From a virus, in IMG/VR virus record IMGVR_UViG_3300024518_003327, positions 1 through 38,945 of that record: a stretch of DNA of 38,945 bases; one strand, written 5' to 3'. Each line of letters begins with the position of its first letter. Within the stretch, counting starts at the first letter, position 1. Positions 19,814 through 28,507 of this stretch are shown in pieces. Under the pieces are notes generated by a model. That model saw nothing but the letters and a program-made list of their open reading frames with translations. It made no database searches and had not been told where the DNA came from. Position numbers and translations under genes: made by a program.

Positions 19814-22800
19814 CTAGTCATACCCCTCGATTGTAAAGTCGACGTAAGCCTTGACGCGGGTTCCACCGGAGTCCTCGACCTCGATGTCCGGTCCGTTCGT
19901 GGCGTCACGATCCAAGACGAGGATGCTCCGCCCGGTGTTGTCGGTCGCGTCGTAGACGACTGTCCCCGTGACGACCTTGATCGCGCGGAAGTCGCCGGCC
20001 GCCTCGTCGATCAGTTCGCTCCCGGTGTCGTCGATGAACACGTTCGAGTAGTGCCGCACGACAGAACGCGCCCGCGTCCGGACATTGAGGTCGTCGATCG
20101 TCGGTCGGTTCGCGACGTCGGCGCCCCAGATCTGGATCCGGTAGTCGATGGTCTGCGTCGCGACACCCAGCGGGACGTCGATGAAGCGGTCGAGGTTCTG
20201 CCAGTTCGTGTCACCCGGAAGCTTGTATTGGAAGTTCCAGTGCGCGCCCTGCATCGTCGCCTCGATGACGAACATCGCGCCACTGTTGGCCACCGTGATG
20301 TCCCAGCTGTCCTCGTAGATGCAGCCCTCGTAGGACTGGATTCCCCAATGCAGCGAGGCGTCGAGCTTCCAGGCCGTCTCCCAGTCCGGACTCCAGTACA
20401 TGATCGCGGCGGAGGCGTTCTGGATCGGGTCGGCGATCACGGCGCCGGCGCTGACCGAGCAGTCTGTCTTCGTCCCGGTGTACCCCGCCGCGTCGACGTC
20501 GTCCGTCCCCAGCAGATACTGGGCCGGGTCGGTCTGGACTTCGCTGATCGTCACCGTTAGGTCGACCGGGTCGCCCTCGAGTCCCGTGTCATCGACCGGC
20601 GCGACCTGGATCGTCTGCTCGCCCCACATGAAGCGAGACATGGGGAACGTGTTCCCGGTGATGTACTGCTGGTGGCGCTGCGTCCCGATCTCCCAGACTC
20701 CCGCGGTCCCCATCGTCGACTTTACGATGAAGCCGGCCAGGTCCGTCGGCGGGTTCTCGTAGTCCCAGGTCAGCATCTCGTTCTGAGCCACGCGAAGGTT
20801 CGTCACCGGCCGCGGTGGCCCGGTCTCATCGTCAGCGCCGACCGTGAAGTTCTGCAGATAGGTCCAGGCGCTGACCTCGCCGAACTGCGCCTGGGTCCGG
20901 ATCCGCACGTCGTAGGCTCGCCCCATCACGACCGGCTCGACGTACACGACGACGTTGTCCGCAGGGGTCACCGGGATCGACTTCCAGCTGCCGATCGGTT
21001 CCTTCGTTCTGAACTGCGCCTGGTAATACTGCGGCGAGATGTCCAGCGTCGTCGACGTGTAGCCCACCGCGAGGACGATGCGCGGCACTGAGCTGCCATC
21101 GGCGAGCCGGCGCCGTGCGCTGAGGCTCGAGTTCGCGGAGAAGATGACCGGCTTCGGTGGCGTCCGCAGATCCTGGGGAATCGTGTTCACGATGCCCGCG
21201 TCCCATGCCGGCGGCGTCGCGTCGGTGTCGAAGATCTCCGGGATGTAGTCGACGAACTCCAGGTGGGCGCTCAGATCTCCCTTGAGCGCGATCGACTTCA
21301 CGATGCAGGGCCGGGACTCTTCCTCGTACAATCCGACGAACGCCATGTCGCCGATGGCTGGATCGACTCCCGAGGGATTCGTTGGCACCAGGAGCGTGAA
21401 CTTCGCCGGGTTCGTCGGGTCGTGCGTCACCTGCTGGACGATGTAGAGGTTGTCACTCTTCCGAAGTCGGACGCCCCACTGAATCGACGGGTCTCGGTCG
21501 ATGTCGTTGTCGAGCGTGAAGTCGACGAGCTCGTCGCTCCCATTGATCGTGAGATCTACGAGCCGGCCCTGGCCGTGTCCCAGGGAGAGAGACGGCGTCA
21601 CGTACCGAACGAGGTCGCCGCGCGTCACCACGATGTTCTCGATGTCTGAATCGCAGTGGAAGATCTCCCGCTGCAGTTGGCCGCTGGCAAGTTGGAACGC
21701 GCCCTCCCGTGCTGCCGCGATCTCCGTCATCGCCCCGTACAGCTCCAGGCTGGCGAAGATGGTGCCCAGCTCCTTCCCCTCGTTCTGTACCGCCTCGGCG
21801 TCCCCGTAGCCGTGGCCGTAGACGAGGATTTCGTCCGTCTGCCAGCTCTTCGAGTTGTTGATGAAGCCCACTCGGAGCCCGTGGACTGGTCGCTTGTAGA
21901 ACGTCGTCGACCCCATGTTCGAGCAGTTGAATGGGCCGAACATCGCGACCACAGTCGAGCGCGGCTCCTCGACGACGACGCCATACTTCCCATCCGTTCG
22001 CGTGATCGACGCCCGCCCAGCCCCGGCGATGTCGCGCATCTGATCATATAGACGCCGCTGAGTCGTCAACACGATGTTGCAAAGACGATCGCCGTCGGAA
22101 TAGACGTTCGAGAGGTTCCAGGCGTTCAGCGACACGCTGTCGATCCGTGCGTCCGGGAAGGGCTGCGCGTTCGCCCCGCCTCGCATGATCTCGGCCAGGA
22201 CGTCTCCGAACTTCTGGCTCTCCGCGATGTGCGTGTCCCCAGACGCTCGCGTGTCCGGTCCCCATGGCGCCGGCGAATGAGAGAGCGAGTAGGTCGGCAG
22301 CACCGAGGACGCCTCAGCGTTGAACGACTCGAGCATCCCCTGGGCCTGCGGCGATTGTTTGATGCGCATCTCGACCAGGCAGTGGTTGTCGAGGTGCGTG
22401 TTCTTCACCGCTGACTTGATCGACCGGAGAACCGTCCAGATGAAGTCGGACCAGATGAAGTCGTCGTCGAGGTTGTAGGCCTCCTCCTCTCCGCCCACTG
22501 GGTGGTCGTTTAGACGGGTGAACGCACTCGCACCGGGCCCGCCTGTGTTCATCCTGTACTTGTGCCAGTTGTCCTCCGCGTGTCGCGTCACCCTGACGTC
22601 GTATTGCTGGGTGGCGCTGATGTCGCCGCCCGTCGGCGTCCAGAACAATCCACGGGTCATGGGTTCGCCGTCGTCGCCTACAAAGCGATACACCCCAGGA
22701 GCATCGGGCAGGCCCTGCCAGGTATGGGGGAAGTCGACGAAGGTCGTGTGGTCCCACGCGTCGTGGAACGGGACGAGCGGCTGGTGGCCGCCCGGCTCGC

Positions 22801-23848
22801 CTGACCGCGCGTCGCGTTCGAACAGATGGCGGTTGTTCTCGTCGTAGATCCCGTCCTCGGCGAGCGCCGTGTCGTAGTCAACGGTCGTCAGGTTGATCCA
22901 GCTTGAATCTTCGACCGGCTTCCACTCGATCAGAACATCGACCGCGACCCAGTGCTCGTCGCCGTCCTGCTCGTAGCCCAGCAGGCCGCGCTCGAAGAAG
23001 AAGTCGAGGGAGATCGACTCGGTGTCCGTCTCGGTGGTGATGATCTGCGAGTCGGTCGTGCCGCGCTCGAACTCTCGCGTAACCGCCGTCTCGCTCGCCG
23101 TCGCACTGACGATCGAATAGTCCTCGTCATCGTCGTAGCCTGGGTGGATCCTGTAGCCACCAGTGTCCCCGTCCCATTCCGGACCGATGGAATCCGGGAA
23201 GTCTGCGATGTCTGTCTCGCCCAGCTTCAGGTTCGTCAGGATCTGCGGCCCGTGCCCGAAGTCGTAGATGATGTCGATCCACTGTTCGCCGTGCCGGTTC
23301 ACGAATGGCTTCGTCGCGTAGTATGGGAAGACCCGATTCTTCCCGAAGTTCCTCATCCACGGCTTCCCCTGGCCGAGCTCGTTCCGTGTTCCCGTGACGT
23401 CGCCGAGTGGACTCGATCGCCCGCCGCTCAGATCGCCGAGGCGTGGAGGCTTCGCCAGTAGGGACTGGATCCCCGACGCGACTCCCATCACGCCACCGAC
23501 CACCATCCCCGCACGGCCGAGCGCGGTCAGTTCCAGGAAGGCCGGGTTGAACACCCCGAACGCGGCCATGGCAACGCCAAGGATGATCCCGAATACAGAC
23601 TTCCCCTTCCCGCCACCACTGGGCACGTTATTGAAGACGATCAGCGCGTCCGGTCTGGGCACTGTGACGTCGAACTGCTCCGGGTTGAGCGGGATGCCAT
23701 CGACGACGACGTGCCACCGGCCGACCGTGCCGGCCTTCTCTTCGACAACCGACAGGATCTTCGCGACCGAGGCGCCTTGTGGGAAGGTCTCGGTCTGCGA
23801 CTTAGTCGAGAACATATCGGCGACCCACGTCACGGTCAGAGCGGGCAT
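19814..23848 (-). CDS. J-like tail tip/host specificity protein with I-like N-terminus
   Basis: 1344 aa. The first 100 residues resemble gpI: a ubiquitin-like beta domain (VVDGIPLNPEQFDVTVPRPD), a Gly-rich linker, then a hydrophobic helical hairpin. No separate I gene exists. The middle has the lambda J/host-specificity core, followed by FN3-like modules (PPRPVTNLRVAQNEML) and beta-rich C-terminal domains likely exposed at the tail tip. The start ATG at 23848 is preferred over 23887, since the extra 13 residues would overlap the K-like gene more deeply. It forms the baseplate hub and contacts the host. Confidence 0.85.
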   Translation of the reverse strand: MPALTVTWVADMFSTKSQTETFPQGASVAKILSVVEEKAGTVGRWHVVVDGIPLNPEQFDVTVPRPDALIVFNNVPSGGGKGKSVFGIILGVAMAAFGVFNPAFLELTALGRAGMVVGGVMGVASGIQSLLAKPPRLGDLSGGRSSPLGDVTGTRNELGQGKPWMRNFGKNRVFPYYATKPFVNRHGEQWIDIIYDFGHGPQILTNLKLGETDIADFPDSIGPEWDGDTGGYRIHPGYDDDEDYSIVSATASETAVTREFERGTTDSQIITTETDTESISLDFFFERGLLGYEQDGDEHWVAVDVLIEWKPVEDSSWINLTTVDYDTALAEDGIYDENNRHLFERDARSGEPGGHQPLVPFHDAWDHTTFVDFPHTWQGLPDAPGVYRFVGDDGEPMTRGLFWTPTGGDISATQQYDVRVTRHAEDNWHKYRMNTGGPGASAFTRLNDHPVGGEEEAYNLDDDFIWSDFIWTVLRSIKSAVKNTHLDNHCLVEMRIKQSPQAQGMLESFNAEASSVLPTYSLSHSPAPWGPDTRASGDTHIAESQKFGDVLAEIMRGGANAQPFPDARIDSVSLNAWNLSNVYSDGDRLCNIVLTTQRRLYDQMRDIAGAGRASITRTDGKYGVVVEEPRSTVVAMFGPFNCSNMGSTTFYKRPVHGLRVGFINNSKSWQTDEILVYGHGYGDAEAVQNEGKELGTIFASLELYGAMTEIAAAREGAFQLASGQLQREIFHCDSDIENIVVTRGDLVRYVTPSLSLGHGQGRLVDLTINGSDELVDFTLDNDIDRDPSIQWGVRLRKSDNLYIVQQVTHDPTNPAKFTLLVPTNPSGVDPAIGDMAFVGLYEEESRPCIVKSIALKGDLSAHLEFVDYIPEIFDTDATPPAWDAGIVNTIPQDLRTPPKPVIFSANSSLSARRRLADGSSVPRIVLAVGYTSTTLDISPQYYQAQFRTKEPIGSWKSIPVTPADNVVVYVEPVVMGRAYDVRIRTQAQFGEVSAWTYLQNFTVGADDETGPPRPVTNLRVAQNEMLTWDYENPPTDLAGFIVKSTMGTAGVWEIGTQRHQQYITGNTFPMSRFMWGEQTIQVAPVDDTGLEGDPVDLTVTISEVQTDPAQYLLGTDDVDAAGYTGTKTDCSVSAGAVIADPIQNASAAIMYWSPDWETAWKLDASLHWGIQSYEGCIYEDSWDITVANSGAMFVIEATMQGAHWNFQYKLPGDTNWQNLDRFIDVPLGVATQTIDYRIQIWGADVANRPTIDDLNVRTRARSVVRHYSNVFIDDTGSELIDEAAGDFRAIKVVTGTVVYDATDNTGRSILVLDRDATNGPDIEVEDSGGTRVKAYVDFTIEGYD

Positions 23849-24273
23849 TTTGCGTGCCTGTAGTATCCCGAGATCCTCGGCAGCCATTTCCTGGTGTCGA
23901 TCCTTTCGACTGACGAGCGGAGCCCGTCCATGGTGTGCAGCGCCTTGCCGTCCTCGACGTAGATCATCACGTGAGTCAGTCGCGCGAACCTCGACCTGAT
24001 CACATCGAACGGGCGCCGATCGGCGGCGTTGACCTGGACCCAGGCCCGCGCCGACTCAATCGCAAAGATCCGGTCCATCCCCGGGACGTCCTCGGTGTCC
24101 TCGTAGTAGGTGTTATACGACGGGAGGAAGACACCCAGCTCGCGCTGGTACACGAAGGCCAGCAGGCCGTAGCAGTCGATCCCCTGCTCGGTCCTGCCAC
24201 CGTCCAGGAAGGGCCAGCCGATGTAAGCGTTCGACCATGCGTCGGGCGCCGCGACATCGTTCGAGGCTGTCAA
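23836..24273 (-). CDS. NlpC/P60-type tail peptidase (lambda K-like)
   Basis: 145 aa from TTG at 24273, overlapping the previous TGA (TTGA). GIDCYGL at 31-37 supplies the catalytic Cys34, and LTHVMIYV near 100 the His, as in NlpC/P60 cysteine peptidases that cut cell-wall peptides. Lambda gpK-like enzymes act in tail tip assembly and local cell-wall hydrolysis at entry. The longer frame to 24321 lies within the upstream gene. Order L-like, K-like, J-like is as in lambda. Confidence 0.82.
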   Translation of the reverse strand: MTASNDVAAPDAWSNAYIGWPFLDGGRTEQGIDCYGLLAFVYQRELGVFLPSYNTYYEDTEDVPGMDRIFAIESARAWVQVNAADRRPFDVIRSRFARLTHVMIYVEDGKALHTMDGLRSSVERIDTRKWLPRISGYYRHAKCPL

Positions 24274-24743
24274 TAGATCCCCGGCTCTGTCGTCTGCGTG
24301 CGGACCTGGAACGGATACCAATTAAAGAGGCCTTCGGGCGCGATGGCGGTTGCCGTCGCCGTGGTCTGGCTGATCTCGACCTGCTCGATCTCAAGGTCGA
24401 ACGGACCGGCCAGGACTTCGTCCCAGTCCGTCTCGGAGACGAGCGACATGAGGGCCGTCGGTCGCCCAGACACTGAACGCACAGCATCGCCGACGGCCCG
24501 GTCGATGTTGTCGATCACCAGCGTCGTCTCGCCCAGGCTCTCGCCGTCGTCTTCAGGGAGGCCCACCTCGAACCACATGGGCAGGTACACGTCGCCGTCG
24601 TGCGTGATCGCGAGTGAATTCGCCACGAGGCGGATCGGTTCGGCCAGTGTCGGCTCGTCGACCTCGAGCAGGACCAGGAACGGCTCGTCCGTGTTCAAGG
24701 CGTACAGGTGGGCCTTAACCGTGTCGCTGATCACCCGCGCCAT
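24270..24743 (-). CDS. Minor tail protein, L-like (DUF1833-type)
   Basis: 157 aa. Begins MARVISDTVKAHL and has DEPFLVLLEVDEP, LTHDGDVY-like ITHDGDVYLPMWFEVGLPED, and GETTLVIDNIDR, all typical of DUF1833 tail proteins, which occupy the lambda L position in many siphophages. It attaches the tail tip to the tube. The ATG overlaps the TAA of the M-like gene. Next gene is the K-like peptidase. Confidence 0.78.
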   Translation of the reverse strand: MARVISDTVKAHLYALNTDEPFLVLLEVDEPTLAEPIRLVANSLAITHDGDVYLPMWFEVGLPEDDGESLGETTLVIDNIDRAVGDAVRSVSGRPTALMSLVSETDWDEVLAGPFDLEIEQVEISQTTATATAIAPEGLFNWYPFQVRTQTTEPGIY

Positions 24744-25099
24744 TAGATCGCTCGCTCGAGCTGCACCGAGACGACGAAGACGTCCTCGTGCGTCTCGACC
24801 ACCGTCGGCGGCGCTTCGAAGGCGTAGTCCTTTGTCGTGTCGTCGACCGGATCAGTGAAGTCGAAGGCCAGGCTCCCGCCCTTCGTCGTCGTCTCGTAGA
24901 ACGTGTCGAAGGTCGCGAACTGCGCCTTCGTGAAGACGAACTGCCCGGTGAAGACCCGAGGCGCTGCAGCCGAGTACCGGCGCCGGCGTTTCTTTGGCCC
25001 GCTGTCGGTCTGCGTCACGATCGTGTTATTGCCGAAGGGCTGCTGCCAGCCGTAGCGGGGATACACCGGCAGGGAGCCAGGCCACGCGATCGCCGCCAT
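24743..25099 (-). CDS. Minor tail protein, M-like
   Basis: 118 aa. Motifs PGSLPVYPRYGWQQPFGNN, RYSAAAPRVFTGQFVFTKAQF and FDTFYETTTKGGSLAFDFTDP match a phage minor tail family that follows the tape measure in lambda-like tail modules. Begins with ATG overlapping the tape measure stop. Completes the tail tip with L- and J-like proteins. Confidence 0.75.
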   Translation of the reverse strand: MAAIAWPGSLPVYPRYGWQQPFGNNTIVTQTDSGPKKRRRRYSAAAPRVFTGQFVFTKAQFATFDTFYETTTKGGSLAFDFTDPVDDTTKDYAFEAPPTVVETHEDVFVVSVQLERAI

Positions 25100-26997
25100 C
25101 AGTAGTCTCCCTTCACGCCTTGCCGGCTCGCGCCGAAGACCTCGGTGATCTGCTGACCGATGCGGCCGTTCGTGATCGAACCCACGACGACCTCGTCGAT
25201 CATCACGGCCAGCTCGCGCCGTCCGTCGACGCCGATCGTCTCCTGCGCTGCCACCTTCGCCGGAGTGTTGTTGTGAATGACCACATTCATACCTCCGCCG
25301 CCACCGCCGCCGACGCTGGGAAGGATGGTCCCCGACACGTTCGGGACGAAGACCTCCGGCCGACGCTCGCCGACGATATAGGGGACGTTGGCCGATACGG
25401 GCCCGCCGGCAGCCTTGCCACCGCCACCGAAGAGTCCACCGAAGACGCCGCCACCGCCACCGAAGACGCCGCTCAGCAGGGCGTTCATGGCCTGGTCGAC
25501 GAACATCACCTGGAAGGACTGCGACAGTTGCTTGAACGATCCCTCACCCGTCACGACCATCTGCGCGAAATTCGACGTGACGCTCGAGAGCATCGTGCTC
25601 CCCATCTCCTGCCACGCGCTGGTCGACACCTCTACCATCTTCGCGACGGACTCTTCCTCGGCCGTCTCTTTCGCCGCGATGGCGATCTCCCACTGCTCCT
25701 GATACTCCTCGGGAAGGAACCCGCCGAAGCTGAAGAACTGGTCCCGCTGCTCCTTCGATGGCGTCGACCCACGCGCGCCGAATGCGCCGAGGGCGAGTTG
25801 TCCACCAGCCAGCTCCCCGCGTAGCTCCTTCGACGCGTCGGTGCCTGTGCCCTCCTGGAACGCGAGCCCGGGCCCAAGCTGCGGAGCGAGGGCCTTCGCG
25901 GCGGCTTCGGACTTCCGCTTCAGGGCATCCGCGTTGGCCTTCGCCTCGCGACGAGCCATCTCTGCCTTTACCTCGGCAACGCCGCTCTGAAGCCGGAGCA
26001 CCTGCTCGGCCTGGCTCCCGCCGATCAGGGATTCAGCGATCCCACCCGGCCCCGCCGCGATGCCACGATTCTTCTCGGAGGCGCTCAGCTTCAGGAGGTG
26101 CTGCAGCGAGAACGCCGCGCCGCGCTGCCTCTGCTCGAGCAGGCTCTTCAAGTTCGAATCGTTGAGCTCGCCGATCCCGCCAGCTCCAAAGAAGTTCGCC
26201 GCGCTCGCGGTGCTGGTGGCAAACGAGGTGCCGGCCTTGGCCATCGCCTCAGCCATCTCGAGGATGGCCGGCGTCAGATTGACCTTGATCACCTCGGACA
26301 GGACCAGGAACTCTTCCCGCGTGGCCTTGGCCTTGTCGATCGTCTCGGTGCTGAACGCGAGCCCCAGCTCTGCGGCCTTATTCCGTAGCGCCTCGTAGCG
26401 GTCGGCCATGGTGACCAGCGCCGCACCTTCGGAATCAAAGAGCTTGAACCCGAGCCGGAGCCGATCCGCCTCACTGTTGACCCCGCCGAGGGCCTTCATC
26501 ACATCGTCAAAGATCTCTTCCGCGCCGCGGATCGCGCCGGTCGTCTTGTCGCGTAGCTCGATGCCCAGCTCGGCCAGCGCGTCCTTTGCTTCGCCGGTCC
26601 CGTGAGCAGCTTCTGCACTTCTCCGTTCTAGACGCTGCAGCGCCATCCCGAGAGTGTTCGCCTCGATCCCGACCGCCTTCGCTGCGAACTGCGTCTCCTG
26701 CAGGAACTGGGTGGTCACCCCGAGCTTCTTTGCCTGGTCGTCTAGGATGGCGACCGTGTTCGCGGTGTTGCGGCCGAGGACGACCATCTGTCGCGCCAGC
26801 AGTCCCAGCGCCGCGGGACCTGCGAGTCGAATCATCGTCTTCGTGAGCTTCGACCCGGTCTTATCCATACCGAGGAAGCCCTTCTGCATCCCCTTCGTGG
26901 CCTTGTCGGTCTTCCCGTCCATCTTGGCGAGTTCGGCGGCGTACTGCCGAGCGTTCAGCTTGACCGCAATTTCGACGACTTCGGCTTGTTTACCCAA
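25099..26997 (-). CDS. Tape measure protein
   Basis: 632 aa. Starts at TTG (26997) with AAAGGAG upstream. N-terminal phage-H-type start (VEIAVKLNARQYAAELAKMD), long coiled-coil runs, two hydrophobic stretches (AGPAALGLLARQMVV), a Gly-rich insert and a C-terminal NVVIHNNTPAKV domain with VDGRRELAVMIDEVV. By the usual about 0.15 nm per residue this predicts a tail near 95 nm. The 5' end overlaps the T-like frame by eight bases. It sets tail length and may help DNA entry. Confidence 0.88.
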   Translation of the reverse strand: MGKQAEVVEIAVKLNARQYAAELAKMDGKTDKATKGMQKGFLGMDKTGSKLTKTMIRLAGPAALGLLARQMVVLGRNTANTVAILDDQAKKLGVTTQFLQETQFAAKAVGIEANTLGMALQRLERRSAEAAHGTGEAKDALAELGIELRDKTTGAIRGAEEIFDDVMKALGGVNSEADRLRLGFKLFDSEGAALVTMADRYEALRNKAAELGLAFSTETIDKAKATREEFLVLSEVIKVNLTPAILEMAEAMAKAGTSFATSTASAANFFGAGGIGELNDSNLKSLLEQRQRGAAFSLQHLLKLSASEKNRGIAAGPGGIAESLIGGSQAEQVLRLQSGVAEVKAEMARREAKANADALKRKSEAAAKALAPQLGPGLAFQEGTGTDASKELRGELAGGQLALGAFGARGSTPSKEQRDQFFSFGGFLPEEYQEQWEIAIAAKETAEEESVAKMVEVSTSAWQEMGSTMLSSVTSNFAQMVVTGEGSFKQLSQSFQVMFVDQAMNALLSGVFGGGGGVFGGLFGGGGKAAGGPVSANVPYIVGERRPEVFVPNVSGTILPSVGGGGGGGMNVVIHNNTPAKVAAQETIGVDGRRELAVMIDEVVVGSITNGRIGQQITEVFGASRQGVKGDY

Positions 26998-27265
26998 GGC
27001 GGCGGCGCTCCTTTGCCCGGTGGATGGCGATTCGTTGTTGTTCCGCGTGCACCATGGCGGCCATCTCCAGCTTCATCTCGTGCGGGATCGGACCTTCACC
27101 CGGCTTCGACGGCATGGCGTTCGCGTCGGCGTGTGCGTCGCAGACTGCCCACCACTCGTTCGGAGTGAGCACCCAGAACTCAGACGTCGACCCTGCCCAC
27201 ACGCCGACCCAGATCCCGAACATCGGCCGGATGGGCAGGATCAGGTCTACGACGCGGGTGGTTTT
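26990..27265 (-). CDS. T-like extension of the tail chaperone (frameshift product)
   Basis: Not an independent gene: it has no good start, and it reads in the -1 frame from the end of the G-like gene. After the shift near 27262-27268 the frame continues through TTRVVDLILPIRPMFG, VLTPNEWWAV and ends KERRRLG, giving a G-T fusion of about 215 aa. Lambda GT has the same layout and binds the tape measure. The end overlaps the tape measure start. Confidence 0.72.
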   Translation of the reverse strand, partial: KTTRVVDLILPIRPMFGIWVGVWAGSTSEFWVLTPNEWWAVCDAHADANAMPSKPGEGPIPHEMKLEMAAMVHAEQQRIAIHRAKERRRLG

Positions 27266-27636
27266 TCCGAGTCTGGATCTTCCACGTGGTTCTTCTTTGT
27301 GTTCTCGGACTGCGGGCCTTCGAACGCGCCCAGGAGGTAGGTGATGATCCGCTTCGACAGGACACCCCAGCCCTGGGCCAGCACCGGATCGAACACCTGG
27401 CGGAGCTCGAGCGTCGCCGTCGGGTTCGTGGTGTTGACCATCAGCACGACCAGCTCGACCGTCGCAGCCAGCCCGAACCGATTCTCCCGGAACGCCTCGG
27501 CGACGGCCCCCTCCCCGCCGTACCGCTTCTGCATGGACTGGGCCAGTTCGAAGGTGTAAGGGACTTCCCACGTCCCCAACTCCGGGCCCAGGTCGATCTC
27601 GATCATGTTGCGTACTAGCTCGCCTTTTCCCGCCAT
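27247..27636 (-). CDS. Tail assembly chaperone, G-like
   Basis: 129 aa. Starts immediately after the tail tube stop (TAAATG). The fold segments LGPELGTWEVPYTFELA and GAVAEAFRENRFGLAATVEL fit a helical chaperone with a beta start, and the acidic tail ends at 27247. Immediately before its end the A-run at 27262-27266 can shift ribosomes by -1 to give the GT form. Chaperone role follows from position between tube and tape measure genes. Confidence 0.8.
   Translation of the reverse strand: MAGKGELVRNMIEIDLGPELGTWEVPYTFELAQSMQKRYGGEGAVAEAFRENRFGLAATVELVVLMVNTTNPTATLELRQVFDPVLAQGWGVLSKRIITYLLGAFEGPQSENTKKNHVEDPDSEKPPAS
27262..27268 (-). promoter_or_regulatory. Candidate -1 frameshift site (GGAAAAA)
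   Basis: In the zero frame TCG GAA AAA CCA; a -1 slip at AAA re-reads one A and enters the T-like frame (ACC ACC CGC). The site is 6 codons before the zero-frame stop. The heptamer is less canonical than lambda's GGGAAAG, so efficiency is uncertain. Confidence 0.6.
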
Positions 27637-28053
27637 TTAGACGTCCGCTCCTATTGTGACGGCTCCGGCATTCTGGACCGAGAACGACACCTCGGCCATG
27701 TCGTCGAAGCCTCCGCTGATCCCCCAAGACGTGACTTGGAACGTCCCGGAAGCCTTGTCTCCTTCCCCGGATGTGAACTCCATCGCCGACGATGGGTCGG
27801 TCGCGTGGAAGGCAATATCCTGGAGCTCGCTCATCCCGGCGTCGTCGCTCATCAGCCCAGAGAAGGAGCCGGTGACCGTGGCGCGGGAGGCGACGGAGTG
27901 CAGCGAGGTGTATCGGTTCGTGAGGTCTTTCGTGGTCGTGTCGACCGGGGGGTTCGAGACCTCCCAGGAACCGACGCGCATCGAACCGATGAGCGTCTGG
28001 GAGGCGGAGATGTCGATCCGAGCGAGGACGAGGTGCCCTGGGAAGAATGTCAT
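27637..28053 (-). CDS. Major tail tube protein, V-like
   Basis: 138 aa. Beta-rich, with GSWEVSNPPVDTTTKDL, TVTGSFSGLMSDDAGMSEL and ISGGFDDMAEVSFSVQNAG, the strand pattern of phage tail tube subunits. Hexamers of this protein build the tail tube. Located between U-like terminator and chaperone genes, as in lambda. It lacks the Ig-like extension found on lambda V. Confidence 0.78.
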   Translation of the reverse strand: MTFFPGHLVLARIDISASQTLIGSMRVGSWEVSNPPVDTTTKDLTNRYTSLHSVASRATVTGSFSGLMSDDAGMSELQDIAFHATDPSSAMEFTSGEGDKASGTFQVTSWGISGGFDDMAEVSFSVQNAGAVTIGADV

Positions 28054-28117
28054 GGCGTGAACTCCTTACTGAGTGTGTCGACGCTCGAGGCGCCAGTGGA
28101 ATAGAGAAGCCGGTAGG

Positions 28118-28507
28118 TCACAGCGCCGGGTATGAATACTTCAGGTCGTAGGTCAGCTCGGCGGAGTACAGCAGCTGACCTTCGGTGTTCGGTTCGTCGA
28201 AGTCCGTCCCGCGCAGGATCAGGATGTGCCACTTCTCCGCGTTGGCATCGAGTTCGTCCTCTACCTGTTTGATAAGATCCTCGAGCGTGGCCATGGTCTT
28301 CTGCGAGCACTTGAACTTCAGGTCGGCCTCGCGGAGCTTCTGCCCTTCCCTGGCGAAGGTCGTCTCATCGTTCTCGAGCCAGACGCAGACCGCCGGCGGG
28401 TCGCTGGTGTCCATCACCTCGTCAGGGTTATCGAAGAGCGTGACGCCGCTGAGTCCCTCGATGATCGCCTCGATCTGCGATCGGATCGTCTGCCGTTCAT
28501 GGGTCAC
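28118..28507 (-). CDS. Tail terminator, U-like
   Basis: 129 aa from GTG at 28507, overlapping the previous TGA (GTGA). Contains TLFDNPDEVMDTSDPPAVCVWLE and ends LLYSAELTYDLKYSY, closely following the course of lambda U: a conserved DxPAVxVYL-like strand and an AxLTYxIxY end. It caps the tail tube and joins it to the neck. A 64-base gap separates it from the tube gene. Confidence 0.75.
   Translation of the reverse strand: MTHERQTIRSQIEAIIEGLSGVTLFDNPDEVMDTSDPPAVCVWLENDETTFAREGQKLREADLKFKCSQKTMATLEDLIKQVEDELDANAEKWHILILRGTDFDEPNTEGQLLYSAELTYDLKYSYPAL

Noticed and set aside
18668-20560. Long open frame of 630 codons on the plus strand opposite the fibre and J-like genes
   Set aside because: It is antisense to two well-supported genes, has Val/Arg/Asp-biased low-information composition typical of a GC-rich shadow, and no ribosome binding site or family pattern.
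19814-23848. Diversity-generating retroelement acting on the tail-tip gene
   Set aside because: No reverse transcriptase motif or template repeat was found next to the J-like or fibre genes.
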